From Phaseolus vulgaris (Eukaryota; Streptophyta; Magnoliopsida; Fabales; Fabaceae): a stretch of 64,000 nucleotides of DNA. Location: positions 4,064,118 through 4,128,117 of the forward strand of contig NC_023757.2 in assembly GCF_000499845.2 (NCBI RefSeq), in the 5' to 3' direction. This document shows, piece after piece, positions 1 to 11,796 of the stretch; the stretch's first letter is position 1, and each line of letters starts with the position of its first letter. Below the pieces are notes generated by a model that worked only from the letters and a program-made list of their open reading frames with translations, searched no databases and was not told the origin of the DNA. The position numbers and the translations under genes were made by a program.

Positions 1-1587
1 CCCTATTCCAAAATCACCCAAGATTGTCAAGGATAATTTAAGTATTTTGAAAAAAATACAAGGGTGCAGAAAGAAACAACTTTTATGCTACTGCTATGTC
101 GTGTAGTTTGTTTTGGATTTAGGCCCATATAATTCTTTACCTCGGGCCCAAACAAGAGACTAATAAGCTTTACTAGCACAACTCTCTAGTCACTTCCATT
201 GCATGGATATTTTCAATTTAAATAAAATAAAAGAGAGAAAAAAATATTTAAAATTATATGTATAACTAACTAAACATCAAAAAATTAAAAAAATAAATGT
301 ATAAAATTTTTACAAAATGTACACATATATATCCTATGGAATTAAGATGCATATTTTAATAAATGTATTAGAAGAATGAAATTAATAAAATAATAAATGG
401 AAGTGAAGATGTCCCCTCAACTAATTGAAAGGGTAGCCCTAACTTAACTAGTTCAAATATATGGATCAATGACATATTGAAGGACACAAGTGGGAGCTCA
501 CACTCACACAGCAAAAGTTCAAACCAACATAACCCTCAAGCTTAGATTTCATGACCCAAAAAAAATCCAAAATAAAGAGATTTGAAAAAGACACTCTAAT
601 CTGTAGGGTCATTGCAAAGAATGGCATGCCATACCCTTTCAACTTCACAATAACTTCCATGTTTTTTTCTCACTTTCATGTTCTCTCTTTGTTCCCTTTA
701 TATTTTCAACTTCTTTATTTTTTATTCAAATGCAAATTCTCTTGTAATGAGTCATGACTTACCCATGTCCAATCTCTAGGTCACCACCCTTCAAACAAAA
801 TTTAGCCATTCCTTTAAGTAGTTCTGTTCTTTTCTTTCTACCTTTTAGGGGAATGATGTCTAATCAAGAATAAAGTATTTTAAAAGAGATGTTTCATAAA
901 ATATTTTTTTATTGTATTCTACAATTAAGAATTTTGAGAATTTTAAAGTTTAGATATTATAATACTTAAAAATGGTGTAGTTAGTCGTAAATTCTTTTTA
1001 AAGTGTTTATATGATTTTTTTAAAACAACAACAACTAAAGACACTCTCATATGTGGTTTGAATATAAAGTTTTCCATCATATAAATGCGTTCTTTCATAT
1101 ATACTACTTTAAAAAAAATATCATTCAGTTAGCTTTTAATAATTTAATATTTTTTAATTATCTTACAAGAATATTTTTTTTATTTAAAATATAATCATTT
1201 CTAAATAAATAAATAAATTCGAAAATTACTTTTATTTTAAATTTGGCAAGACTACTCCTTTAATTCAAAGCATTTTTTAGTATAATCGAAAAATTAAAGT
1301 TACATAGTCTTTTAGGAATCGAAGTAACAGTATCTAGACAAAAACTTTGTAGAAATTATTTTAATTTAATAATATTTTTTATAAAATTGAAAGGTGATCT
1401 TATAATTATGCAATAAATAAATAAGGTAATATAAATTTTATGGTTATACATATTAATTATAACTCATGGATGATAAATTCCATTATAACTATATAAATAA
1501 GCACATTAGATAAAACAAAGATATATTATTATTACAATATTAACAAAATTCAAATGCTAAATATTTACTTAAGTTTCAGAAAATCTT

Positions 1588-1718
1588 TTACAAGTGCACT
1601 CTCGATCGAGAGTCGAAGCCTGAACGCAAAGAGAAGAAGAGGATGAAAAACGCGATTGCGAAAAATAAATCAATTATACAACCAGTAATAGATACCCTCT
1701 CGACCCCTTACAAGTGCA
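1588..1718. repeat. Small CpG-containing insert between 11-bp direct repeats
   Basis: TTACAAGTGCA occurs at 1588-1598 and again at 1708-1718. The ~109 bp between them are richer in CpG than the surroundings and begin with part of a perfect 16-bp palindrome, ACTCTCGATCGAGAGT (1598-1613). The layout resembles a short insertion with a target duplication, but no terminal inverted repeats are clear. The class is unknown. Confidence 0.35.
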
Positions 1719-1879
1719 ATTGTTAACAACCAATTTTTATAACTTTAAAGGAAAAAAAAGAGTAAAATACGAATATTGAAAATTATTTAGAAGACATTAT
1801 AGAAACATTTTTAAATTCTCAAAAATTTGGCAGTAGGAATTGACACTTTCTCGGGTTTTCTCGGGTGTTTAGTATACAA

Positions 1880-1902
1880 TTATATATATATATATATATA
1901 TA
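1880..1902. repeat. (TA)n microsatellite
   Basis: Uninterrupted TA dinucleotide run of about 11 units. Confidence 0.9.
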
Positions 1903-2364
1903 ATAGTTAGTTAATTGATAATTCAAAATGCATATGATAAAAAAAAGTGAAAGGTGAATCATATAAAAAAAAGAGTTTTGTGCTTAGTTCAATTTTGGTC
2001 TTGGTCACTAGAAATTCTACAAAGAAATCCATTGACTTTTTTTTTTTTTTAGTATTGCGGCAATACTTAACTTGACAAGCTTCCAAGAAGTAATTGTTCT
2101 CTACAAAATAAAGTGAAAGTGAATTTCTTACAATGTGTAAATGATGGAATCTGTTTTCGAGAGGTTTATGTGAAAAAAAAAATCACTAAAAGCTTCCTAA
2201 GATGCTTTGAGATGGTATTTAATTTAAAACCTCAATGAGTTTGAAACTTTTGGAGTAGATTTCTTAAGTGTAAAAAGGTATGTAAACAGGTTGATTTATA
2301 AGTTACTATCCTTTTCTTTTTCATACTTAAGTATCTCTATTGGTGCTAATATAAGGAGAAAGGG

Positions 2365-3325
2365 ATATGGGAGGGGAGAGTGAATAAATTTTCAAAGAAA
2401 TTATAACAATGTGGAGACAAAAAATTTATATTTTTAACTTCCATTGTTCTCTCTCTTTAAAATGTAGCAATGTGCTATAAAAAAGTGAGAAGGCTACAAA
2501 GCAACTTCTTATGGGTAGGTGAGGAGGGGAGTACAAAAATTGGATGGATGAAATGGGAAAAGAAATGGTTTCACAAAGGAGGGAGGTGGATTAGGTGTTA
2601 AAGATATTGAAATGTTTAATGAGGTATTGGTAACTAAGTGGGGGGTGGCAACCCCTAGATCATGGAGGAAGTTTGTGTGGTGCAATTGAGGATTCAAAGT
2701 AAGTATGGTGGTTGGAGAGAGTTAGCAAGGGTGGAGAGAGATGGGAGGATCTCAATATGGTTGAGAGATTTAAAGATGTGTGGTGGGGGAAACCAATACC
2801 AATGGTTTGAAAGCATGTTGGAAAGAAGAGTTGGTGAAGGTGAAAGGTAAAAATATTGGGAGGATGAATGGAAGAATGGTGAAAGACTAGCTCATATATA
2901 TGCTAGACTCTATGTCCATTTCAAGCAAGAATACATGAAATAAAAAGTATGGGTAATTGGGAGGAAGAAGATAGGTGGGTGGGTGAATTGAAGTAGCATC
3001 ATGATTATTTTAAGTGGAAAAGAATATTAGTATAACATGATTGTTAGTAGGGGCTTGCCAACAAAACTTAGATTATAGAAAGGAGGAATTCAAATCTAGG
3101 AGCATATGGATCATTTGTGTAAGAGGATAGAGGAAACAAAATCATATCTATTCTTTTTGTGTGAAAAAGAGGGACCAATTTAGAATCACACATGCATTTT
3201 TTAACACACTCTTGTGGAGATTAAAAAAATGAATTTCAATGCTGGAGAAATATTTGGATAACTATTACATTGTCTATATTAAAGGCAAGAAATGATTTTA
3301 TCTTTTACTTTTATTACAGTCTTAT
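2365..3325 (+). pseudogene. Decayed LINE (non-LTR retrotransposon) ORF2 3' part
   Basis: Translated pieces match the region after the reverse transcriptase of plant L1-type ORF2. Near 2488-2560 there is a RLQSNFLW-like stretch followed by KIGWMKWEKKW. Then come GVKDIEMFNEVLVTKWG (about 2600-2645), SKYGGWREL (about 2698), KYWEDEW (about 2850), GNWEEEDRW (about 2950) and a remnant of the zf-RVT domain (LPTKLRL, later YLFFLCEKE, 3055-3165). Many stops and frame changes show it is dead. There is no poly(A) tail or target duplication that I can define, so both ends are approximate. Confidence 0.75.
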
Positions 3326-3784
3326 GATACTATTTAATAAATTTGTGGCAATATAATATTTTAAAAGAGTTGTGAATTTTATGTGATTATTTTGTTTCAC
3401 TTTAAAATTAAAATAATTAAAAAATACATAATTAAAATTAAAATATATGTTTTAAAATGGTTATTAGATATATTTTTTATCTGTGTACTTTTTGTTAATT
3501 TTTTATTCTTACTCTTTAAAATTTGATTAGTGAATCTCAACTTTTAAAACATGTGAATTTAGTTCTTTTAACACTTTTAGCGACGGTAAAAAATTGTTTC
3601 TAAATGTTAAAATTAAATATAAAGAAGGACTACAATCTTTTTCCAAAAAGAAGTTGGAAAACCGAATTCATAAAAACAAAAGACAAGATTTAAAAAGGTT
3701 AAAAGATTAAGAGCATATTGTTTTCTTTTAAAATTAAAGTTGCATCAGTAAAATTAATTTTAAATTTAAATGTAATAATTTGAC

Positions 3785-3970
3785 ATATAAATTTCAGACA
3801 TGTTGAATACGGATAAGAAAAACGCACACGAAAGTAACACACATAATCACGAATCAACTGCAAAAAACATAAAATTTAACATGGTTCGGTCGCCAAATGT
3901 AACTTGCATCCACACGAGCAACCATTAGGTTTTCATTCTGTCCTGTTACACACCAATTACAAGTACAATG
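3785..3970. repeat. Possible dispersed-repeat fragment (ACATGGTTCGGT motif)
   Basis: The stretch with ACATGGTTCGGT, CATCCACACGAGCA and TAGGTTTTCA looks like a motif set I remember from common plant intergenic repeats. No terminal repeats or second copy are visible in this window, so the assignment is weak. Confidence 0.25.
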
Positions 3971-5362
3971 ATCTCTTTAAATATAAATTATAAATGAGAC
4001 ACAATGATTAAGCTCACTCACTAAACATGATGTCTAGTCAGCTCAACTCAATAGATTCTCACTTCATACCCATCAAATACAAACTTTTATTTTCATAATT
4101 AATAAGTTGTGGTGTCTAATATATAGAGTAATATACCATATATTACGGTGTGAAAATAGTTTCTATTAAACATGAAACTTTTTTTAACAGAATAGACTTT
4201 ATGATATGAAATATTTTGAAAGAAAAATAAAGAAAAAAGTTAGAACACTTAAAAGTAAAGAAGTTGTTGTTAAATATATAAATGTACATTAATGTGATAT
4301 TAAAGACATGTGATATCCCTATATTGAGGTGGGTATTGCTTTGATTGTAAGCAAGCATTAAAGAAAAGAGGTTTGGGTATGGGAGTTAAAGATTGCTGGT
4401 TATAACCAGAAAATTAGTTGTGTTTGATTGGGTGACACAAAATAAGTGTACATGTGATTGTGTAGCTTAGCTTGGGTTGTCACATTGTCCTTTTACTTGT
4501 ACTTACTCTACGTGTTCTCTTCCACACCTTGTAATATTCTTTTTTTCGTCATTTTATAAGTCACATTTACGTACATATACTTTTGTACGAAACGTCGTTT
4601 TAATTGTAAGGTAGAGTGTCTTGTTTGGTTAATTAAGGGCAACACCCTAAAAGGGGAAAACCAAAAATTTAGTTACTTCATAAATTTTGTTTCTTTTTCG
4701 GAAAACTACAACAAACGCCGCAACAAAGCCCTAAATGCAGTTCAAACTTTTCCAACTCTACAGTATGATCATTTGAAGATGGCGTTGCTTTTATTATTTT
4801 TTTAAAGAAAAATGTGATATCAGTAAAGAGTTTATCATTTCGTTGTGTGCGTACTCTGTGTAAGAAAAAAAATAGATGCAAAGAATATTATTATTCAAAT
4901 TGTTTTGCGAATTAATATGTAAATAAAAATTCTTTTTTCTAAATTATTTGTATGTTGGAATGGTTTGTGTTTTTCTAAAAACTAAAATGAAGTGATGTTT
5001 TTTCTATTCTTTATTTATAGTTTCATATGTTTTTATCATTCTCTCCTATATATAAATAAAATATAAATGTAATAAAAAAATTTCATCGACAAAGAATGAA
5101 TAAAATAAAAGTAGAGCATTTCAATAATGCTCAAACCCTTATACAAGAGATAAATCTGTAAAAAAAAAGTTAGAATTTCAACTATTTATAATATTTTAAT
5201 CAATTTTTATATCTACGGACCTAGATTATGTGTCCATAATCATCTTATTACTTGTCTAATGCAAATTATTACGTTAAGTTTATATGCTATAAACATTATG
5301 GTCGGTGTCGTCCTAGACAACGGACAATATATTAACCCTTAGATTTGAGGGTAAGAGTTTTT

Positions 5363-5557
5363 GAAAGAAAATTTTCATATCTTTAATCAATATCACCTCA
5401 AAGTATCATTTGTACATTGACCCTCACGTATGAGGAGTTCATTATGACGAGGAGGCTATGAAAGAGATATTCATATCTTTGGTCAAGATCACCTTAGGGT
5501 ATCATTTATACATTGCCCTTCATGCATAAGGATAATGAGTTGGTAGAGAGCCTTTAA
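5363..5557. repeat. 97-bp tandem duplication, two diverged copies
   Basis: GAAAGAAAATTTTCATATCT at 5363 is repeated as GAAAGAGATATTCATATCT at 5460. The match continues through TCACCT..., GTATCATTT.TACATTG and CC.TCA.G.AT.AGG. Copies are roughly 80% identical by eye. No coding role is visible. Confidence 0.75.
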
Positions 5558-6630
5558 GATAAAAAGCAAAGCTTTTTGACAAATTTGTATAATGATTTTG
5601 GCAATGATTAAGAACTCAAAAAATAGAATAAGAATATAAGTGTTAAGAACTTAAGAAAGGGAAACAACTGCAAAATTCATTCTCAATTGAGAAGATTGAT
5701 GGGGAAAAAAAAAGTCTGAAAAATACTACACTTTCTACTTCTAAGGTTTAGTTCACTCATACAATTAATATTGACGTTGATTGCTCCTTAATCCCAAAAG
5801 ATTTACCTGTTATATTCTCTCAACAAAAGGGTCACGTGCCTAAAAAAGGGAGAAGTTAGACATAAAATTATTGAAATCTTTTCAAAAAATTGAAGTAAAG
5901 ATACCTCCCTTTAAAGCCATTAAATAAGTCCCTAAGTATACTAAATTTCTCAAAGATTTATGGAGAGGAAGAGAAATATAATGATGTGCCTCTATTTATT
6001 TTAAGAATATTATTTAAGATAGTTAGGACAAAGATTGATGTGCATATTAGAACATTGACCATGGAAAGAATAAAGTAAAATATAATATTCTAGGAGCATT
6101 AAAATATCCTGAAGAGGATCATTTAATCTTTAGAATGTACATGATATTAGTGCTAATACATGATATTATAGTGCTAATACTTGTCATTGATTTTAATTTT
6201 GGATGTAGTTTATATTGATATAAAATGAACATTTAATTGCGTTTATGTCCGTTTTATTATACTAAGATATAATATTTTTTTCAAATAGTTTTTTTCGGAA
6301 ATTTTTATTTTTAACTCTGAAGCCTTTTGTTACTTCTCATTTACATAAAATTTTCAGATTCTTTTTTTTTATATTCAAGTAATTATATATATATATATGA
6401 TTAATTTTAAAAAAAATCAATAATTAATGCTAACTATGAATATCTTACAATATCATAATATATCTCCTTAATTTTCTTATTAAAACTTAGTACTATTATT
6501 ACTTTTTACTTACAACTCCCTTTATTTTTTTTAAGGGTAGTATTTTAAGAGGATTTATTTTTATTTACTTTAAAACTTTAAAACTTTAAAATAACATTAA
6601 TTACTCATTTTCTCATTCATATTCTGATTC

Positions 6631-6694
6631 TTACCTTCCTTCGTTAAACAATGCATCATATCTTACCTTCCTTCATTAAACAGTGCATCATATC
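6631..6694. repeat. 32-bp direct tandem duplication
   Basis: TTACCTTCCTTCGTTAAACA at 6631 and TTACCTTCCTTCATTAAACA at 6663, each followed by TGCATCATATC. Two differences between copies, so the duplication is fairly recent. Confidence 0.85.
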
Positions 6695-8355
6695 GAATAT
6701 TATATATATAGAGTATTGACCTATGAGTTTGAACATATTAGTTAAAATATATATTAACATTAGTTAAATAGTACAAAAATCAAATAATACAAATGCTAAT
6801 TGCGACACATTTTAATTTAGATCAAATCGTAACAACTCAAATAAAAATATGTTATTATTATAACATTATTATATTTGAATATCAAATCCTCACTTAAACA
6901 TCATTTTTTTTTTATAAATACAATTCCAATCAAAAGTTGAAACTCCAAAAGATTTAGAGGGACAGAAAAAGAAAAACACAATCAAATAGAAAAAATAAAT
7001 TGTTCAGCAAGTAACAATTATTGTCTCAGTCACTCATAAAAGAAAATATATTTAGTCTATCTATATAAATAATTAGATTAAAGTATAATTACTTCACCGT
7101 TTACTTTCGTGGTCTTTAGTGGGTGTTTAGTTTTGTGTTCATGTGGAATCAAAATCAAAATCACATCACCAAATACAATCTTACTCTTCTTAATGGGTTT
7201 AGTTTTGTGTGGATGTGGATCACATAAAAAATATAAAGTTTAATTTCATGTCGTGAAGAATCGTTAAAGACTCAATCTTTTTAAGAACAGTGTAGAGATT
7301 AGTGGGCCTTTGAGGAAAAGCACATGGCCCACATCACTGCTTCACCTTCCCTTCTTCCACAGGGTACTCCCTTTTGTCCTTCATGTCCTTCAAAACCTCC
7401 TCCTCACAAAAATGCTACAAAAATTACCTTGGAGCATATTAGATTTGTACAACTTTTCTATTGTTCTATCTTTTAAAGGAAAGGAATCAAGTTTCTTTTG
7501 ACTTTGATTTGTCCAGGGAAAAAAATAAAACAAAAGTGATATTATTTAAAAATTGTATGGTATGATTGAAAAAAAATGATAAAAGTTATATTTTCTTTTA
7601 TGTAATTATGTGAAAAATAGAGAATATATACATAGAGAGGGGGCATTGTGAAAAGCAAGAGTACAAGAAATTATTATTTTATGTGATTAAATAAATATCA
7701 AATAAATTAAAAGTGATAATTAAATTTAATTTATGTTTAATATTTTGATAAACTTTGTATGTAAGATGTGTAAAAGTTTTGTGGATTAATTTTTGGTTTT
7801 ATAAGCTGTTTAAAAAATATAATGACGAGAATAGGCATTTCAGAGTTTAATATAAATGAATTAGACTTTTGGATAATGTGCTGCGAAGGGTTAGATTAAC
7901 AATGTAATAAATGTCCAAAGTAAGCTGAAAGTTTTTTTTTTTCTTCATGAATTTCTCTTCTCCAATTTTATTTTTTTTACACTCTCCATCCCATACAAAC
8001 TTACAATTTCCTCTTTTCTTTATCAAATTCTACTTTCAATCTCATGCCTCAAAGCTCATTAGCAAGACATCCTATTCGTATGGCTAAATTTTTTTTATCT
8101 AGAAGATGTTTGTTTGTGAGATCTAGAAGATTTTTTTGTTATTATTTTTATGTTAGCTTTTAGCCTAACTGTCCACCAATAAAAAGAGTCTTTATAAGAC
8201 TTTTGAAAAAGGAATTGTAGAAAAAACGGTTATCTTTTTAGCAAAGTAGTTTATTCTAGGAACGTTAAATCTCTTTCTTATTCTTGTGTTGTGTGTGTTT
8301 TCCTTCTTTCCTTTGTGATCTCTTATTACATTGTTGTATTCATTGAGCCTTCCCC

Positions 8356-9138
8356 ATGCCTTCCAAACCTAATAATGACCTTGATAAAATCCTTAAGTCC
8401 ATTCTAGATAAATTGGCTAACCTCCAAACTCAACTTCAAAACACCCATGAATACCATGAAAATCGATACAATAACCTTCACCAAACATTAGAAAACCGTC
8501 AAATAGCGCTAGAAATAAAGCAATAATCTTTCACCAATACCATAAACACTCTCTTAATCGCCATCCCTACAACACTTTTCCAACCCAACGAAAAGCCTCC
8601 AAATCCTTCTATACCTTTATCTTTAGAAACAATCCCACATATCCCACCCCTACTCTCTAACGTCGCATCATCTGTTTTTGCTACTACTACAACCATCCTT
8701 CCCCCACCATTTTCTCCCTCTCCTCTTGTCCCAACCATGCCTAGACCACCCAAAATACAACTCTCATTTTTTAATGACTCAGATCTCCTAGATTGGCTAT
8801 TTCAAGATGATCAGTTTTTCCAATTTTACAATATTGCTTGGGACTCTCGCCGATACATGGCCGCTTTTTATATGCATGGTGACGCTCTAAGTTGGTTCAA
8901 TTGGATGTATCAAAATCACCAACTCAGCGTTTGATTTCTTTTAATCGTGTTCTAGAACTTTGTTTTGGGTCCTTTACATATGCTAATCATCAAGTGGGAC
9001 TCTTAAAACTACGTCAACATAGCACCGTCACCGAATACCAAAATGAAAAGTTATGCAACCGTGTTTTAGGCCTCACTCTTGAATGATCCTTAACTTTTTC
9101 ATCTCAAACCTTATTTCAGAAATTAGATGTGAGTTAGT
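8356..9138 (+). pseudogene. Ty3/gypsy-type gag relic, 5' part
   Basis: An ATG at 8356 opens a frame with a coiled, Asn/Gln-rich N-terminus, then a Pro/Ser-rich linker. A classic retrotransposon gag core follows: PRPPKIQLSFF at about 8737, LLDWLFQDDQFFQFYNI, MAAFYMHGDALSWFNWMYQN, then a shifted frame with RVLELCFGSFTYANHQVGLL, VTEYQNEKLCNRVLGL. Capsid proteins of this family assemble the retroelement particle. It is broken by a stop at 8524-8526, a stop at about 8932 with a frameshift (the core continues in another frame from about 8892), and a further frame change near 9090. At 9138 it is interrupted by a 1.16-kb inserted element and resumes at 10298. No LTR, primer-binding site or pol region is recognisable nearby, so this is an isolated fragment. 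Confidence 0.8.
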
Positions 9139-10297
9139 GATGACTTTATTATGGCAAGTGTATCGTGTCAAAAGTAATAATTTGTCCCTAAGAACGAATA
9201 TCGAACACACAAAGAACAATTAAATTATCAAATATAAGATTCACTAAATAGAAAACAAAATAATAAAGTTTGTTGTGTATGATTGCAAAAATTGTAAAGA
9301 AGGCAAAATAAAGAGTTTGTTGGTTCAATTGAGAAAATTGGGATTGTGACTCATCATTATTCTTTTGTATTTTGAAAAGTATAATAATAATATATGATTT
9401 GATTGATATTGATGCCCATATAAAATTCATTTATATCGATTTCTCGCATATAAAAATATTAAGAGAGTTTCCTAAATATCGATTCCTCATATATTTCTAA
9501 AAACTCTTTATCATTACGATTAGATGTTGATAGCAATTAACTTTTCAAATCTATTCCTAGCATTAAAATATGTTAAGCATTATCATTTAGGTTAAAAACT
9601 TAGAAGTACTTTTCAGTCAAATCTAAGGATCAAAATCATGGTAAACAAGCCTTATGAATAAAATGACAATATCAATCATCAATCAAGAACATAATATTAT
9701 ATCAAAATATCACCTCAATATATAAGAGTTTGAACATATTACTCCCAATCCCAAAGGGTAGAATTAGCAACTGATGTTAGCCATTATAAGCATAGAAAGA
9801 AAGAAAAGAGGATCCAAGATGTTTTTCCTTGACGACTGCCTTCTTTAAGATTTTCTATCACCTTTATTCTCCTCATGAATGTCTAGGGTTGTGACTCACG
9901 CCTCATATTTAACCTAGTTGGACTTAGGCTAAGTGACTTCTCATCTGGGCGTGATTGGGCTCGCCTAGGCGAGTTTGACGAGAAAAAGCCAACTTCTTTG
10001 GAATGATCTCCAGGTAGGCTTCTGGCTTAGGCAAGTTTAAGCGAGTGTTGGAGCATTTCAGCTTTTCCTTTTTATCTTGTATATTTTGCTTTTACCCTTT
10101 CATCTCCTTTTTTTTTCCTAAAACCATGAAATTAACGCAAAATTGAGAATAAATCATTCTTATTCATGTTATAATCACAAAAGATGTAAAAAGGTTTAAA
10201 TTCATAAATTAGAGGTTAAATTATAGTTATTTTATCAATTAATATTCATAAATACTTATATTTTAAGATAAAATATTATTGAAATATGACATTTATC
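9139..10297 (+). mobile_element. 1.16-kb unclassified non-autonomous element, copy 1
   Basis: The element starts GATGACTTTATTATGGCAAG and ends GACATTTATC. It is flanked by the 7-bp direct repeat AGTTAGT (9132-9138 and 10298-10304). The gag relic reads up to the left boundary and resumes after the right one, so the insertion boundaries are independently supported. A second copy of nearly the same length lies at 51932-53093 in the same orientation. Shared blocks are AGTAATAATTTGTCC near the left end, a middle block with AATCAATCAAGAACA and ATTACTCCCAA.CC, and a right block with AAATTCATAAATTA and a (G)(A/C)CA(T/C)TTATC end. No coding capacity is visible, and the ends show only a hint of inverted repeat (GATGA against GATAA). 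A 7-8 bp duplication would suit a hAT-like or other DNA transposon, but I cannot assign a class. Confidence 0.75.
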
Positions 10298-10411
10298 AGT
10301 TAGTTGTTCTCCAACCTACTTCAATCACCCAAGTCATGGGCTTCACCAAACTCTTGGAATCCAAGATTAATGATACAAGCATTTTACAAACTCCAATTTA
10401 TTTTTAGCTTC
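10298..10411 (+). pseudogene. Ty3/gypsy-type gag relic, 3' part
   Basis: Directly after the inserted element the gag-like sequence resumes with a stretch reading VVLQPTSITQVMGFTKLLES, typical of the region after the gag core in this family. A stop follows near 10408 and the similarity ends. It belongs to the relic at 8356-9138. Confidence 0.75.
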
Positions 10412-11295
10412 TCAGATTTAGAATTTTACTACCATTATTAATTTTCATACATTTTTTAATCAAAATAACACAATTAAATCTTTCTTAAATTATTCTATTA
10501 TTAAAAAAAAAATAAGTTTTCTTCAAAAAAATACTGAACTAAAATTCTACATATTAAATACAACTTCAGTAAATCTGATATAACTAAAGTTCTACAGTAC
10601 GAGTTTATTTATACTGAAAATCTTATATCAAGGACAGAGAATCTTCATTTCTATTTTTATTTTCTTTTTAATAAATTAAAATTTCAAAAATGTAACCAAA
10701 TATATATTTAATAGTATTTTTTAAAATTATAATATTTTCGAAAATGTTATTTACCATATCACAACATCACTTTCACGTCCTCCAAAAAAAACCATCCTAA
10801 AATGTACATTGCCGCACTTTGTATCTTCTATCCTTTTTTTTATACAATAAAATATAAGAATCTATTGAAACCTACATCCATTATTAGTTTATACTATAAT
10901 TTTATAGTATAAAGACTTATTCAATTTAATATATTCAAATTTTGAAGAAAAAAAAAAGTCATGGTTGCGTTGAACCTAATTCATGAGGGTTAAATTTGAC
11001 TTATGGTTGTGCTCTCAGAAATTTTTTAGTTAATTAAAAATAGTTTAATTAATTATTTAGCTGATTAATTTTAAAAAGAAAAATTGTTTTAATTTGATCT
11101 CAAACCAATTTAATTTTTATGTTTTAACTATTATTATATGGGTGTTTATTTGAATATGTGATTAACACTTTTTATTTTATACTTTTTATATTTATGGACT
11201 TTTATACAATTGATTTTACCTGTAATATTTTTAATAGGAATAATTATTATATGTTAGTTGGTATTTTCAGTGAGAAAACAAAAATCAACCCAAAT
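10412..11295. other. AT-rich intergenic DNA, nothing recognised
   Basis: No frame, repeat or structured element could be supported in this stretch. Confidence 0.5.
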
Positions 11296-11796
11296 AAAGA
11301 ATTTTGATAGTTGAATGTTCGGCACACTTAGAAGTATCATTACCAAGTCAAACACTTGGATGGTATCGAGCCCAATGCTTGGTCCACTCGAGAAAAACCA
11401 TCACCAAGTCAAACACTTGGATAGTGTCGAGCCCAATGCTCGGTCCATTTAAGAAAAACCATCATCAAGCCAAACACTTGGATGGTGTCGAGCCCAATGC
11501 TTAGTACATTTGAGAAAAACCATCACCAAGTCAAGCACTTGGATGGTGTCGAGCCGAATGCTCGATGCACTTGAGAAAAATCATCACCAAGTCAAACACT
11601 TGGAAGGTGTTGAACCCAATGTTCAATCCTCTTGAAAAGAAAGCATCACCAGGTCAAATAATTAGATGGTGTCGAGCCCAATGCTCAGTCCACTTGAAAA
11701 AATCATCACCAAGACAAAAATTTGTATGGTGTTGAACTCAATGCTCTATCCGCTAGCGAAAAACCATCACCAAGTCGTACATTTGGATGGTCACCT
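11296..11796. repeat. 61-bp tandem array, about 8 units, two hairpins per unit
   Basis: Units start at about 11342, 11403, 11464, 11525, 11586, 11648, 11708 and 11769, with a partial unit before the first. The unit reads ACCAAGTCAAACACTTGGAT then GGTGTCGAGCCCAATGCTCG then a GTCCACTTGAGAAAAACC-like spacer. Two inverted repeats occur in each good unit. One is CCAAGT-CAAAC-ACTTGG, extended by ACCAT...ATGGT around a 2-nt bulge. The other is CGAGC-CCAAT-GCTCG. Since 61 is not a multiple of 3, the frame rotates each unit and no peptide repeat is preserved, so the array is very unlikely to be coding. The outer units are the most diverged. Confidence 0.85.

Larger units (their letters stand above)
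1..2364. other. AT-rich intergenic DNA, no gene seen
   Basis: No reading frame with protein-like composition is visible on either strand; the open stretches are short and low-complexity. Listed separately within it are a (TA)n tract near 1880-1902 and a small CpG-containing block between two 11-bp direct repeats (1588-1718). Confidence 0.6.
3326..8340. other. AT-rich intergenic DNA without a recognisable gene
   Basis: No convincing coding sequence on either strand. Small items inside are a possible dispersed-repeat motif near 3785-3970, a perfect 14-bp palindrome CTGGTTATAACCAG at 4396-4409, a 97-bp tandem duplication at 5363-5557 and a 32-bp duplication at 6631-6694. The stretch 7280-7400 is slightly GC-richer but shows no gene. 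Confidence 0.55.

Noticed and set aside
11304..11504. A 66-codon frame over the 61-bp array.
   Set aside because: The 61-bp period shifts frame each unit and other units contain stops, so no repeat peptide is maintained.
11296..11796. CRISPR-like array, because of regular units containing palindromes.
   Set aside because: Units are contiguous tandem copies without unique spacers and the DNA is plant nuclear.
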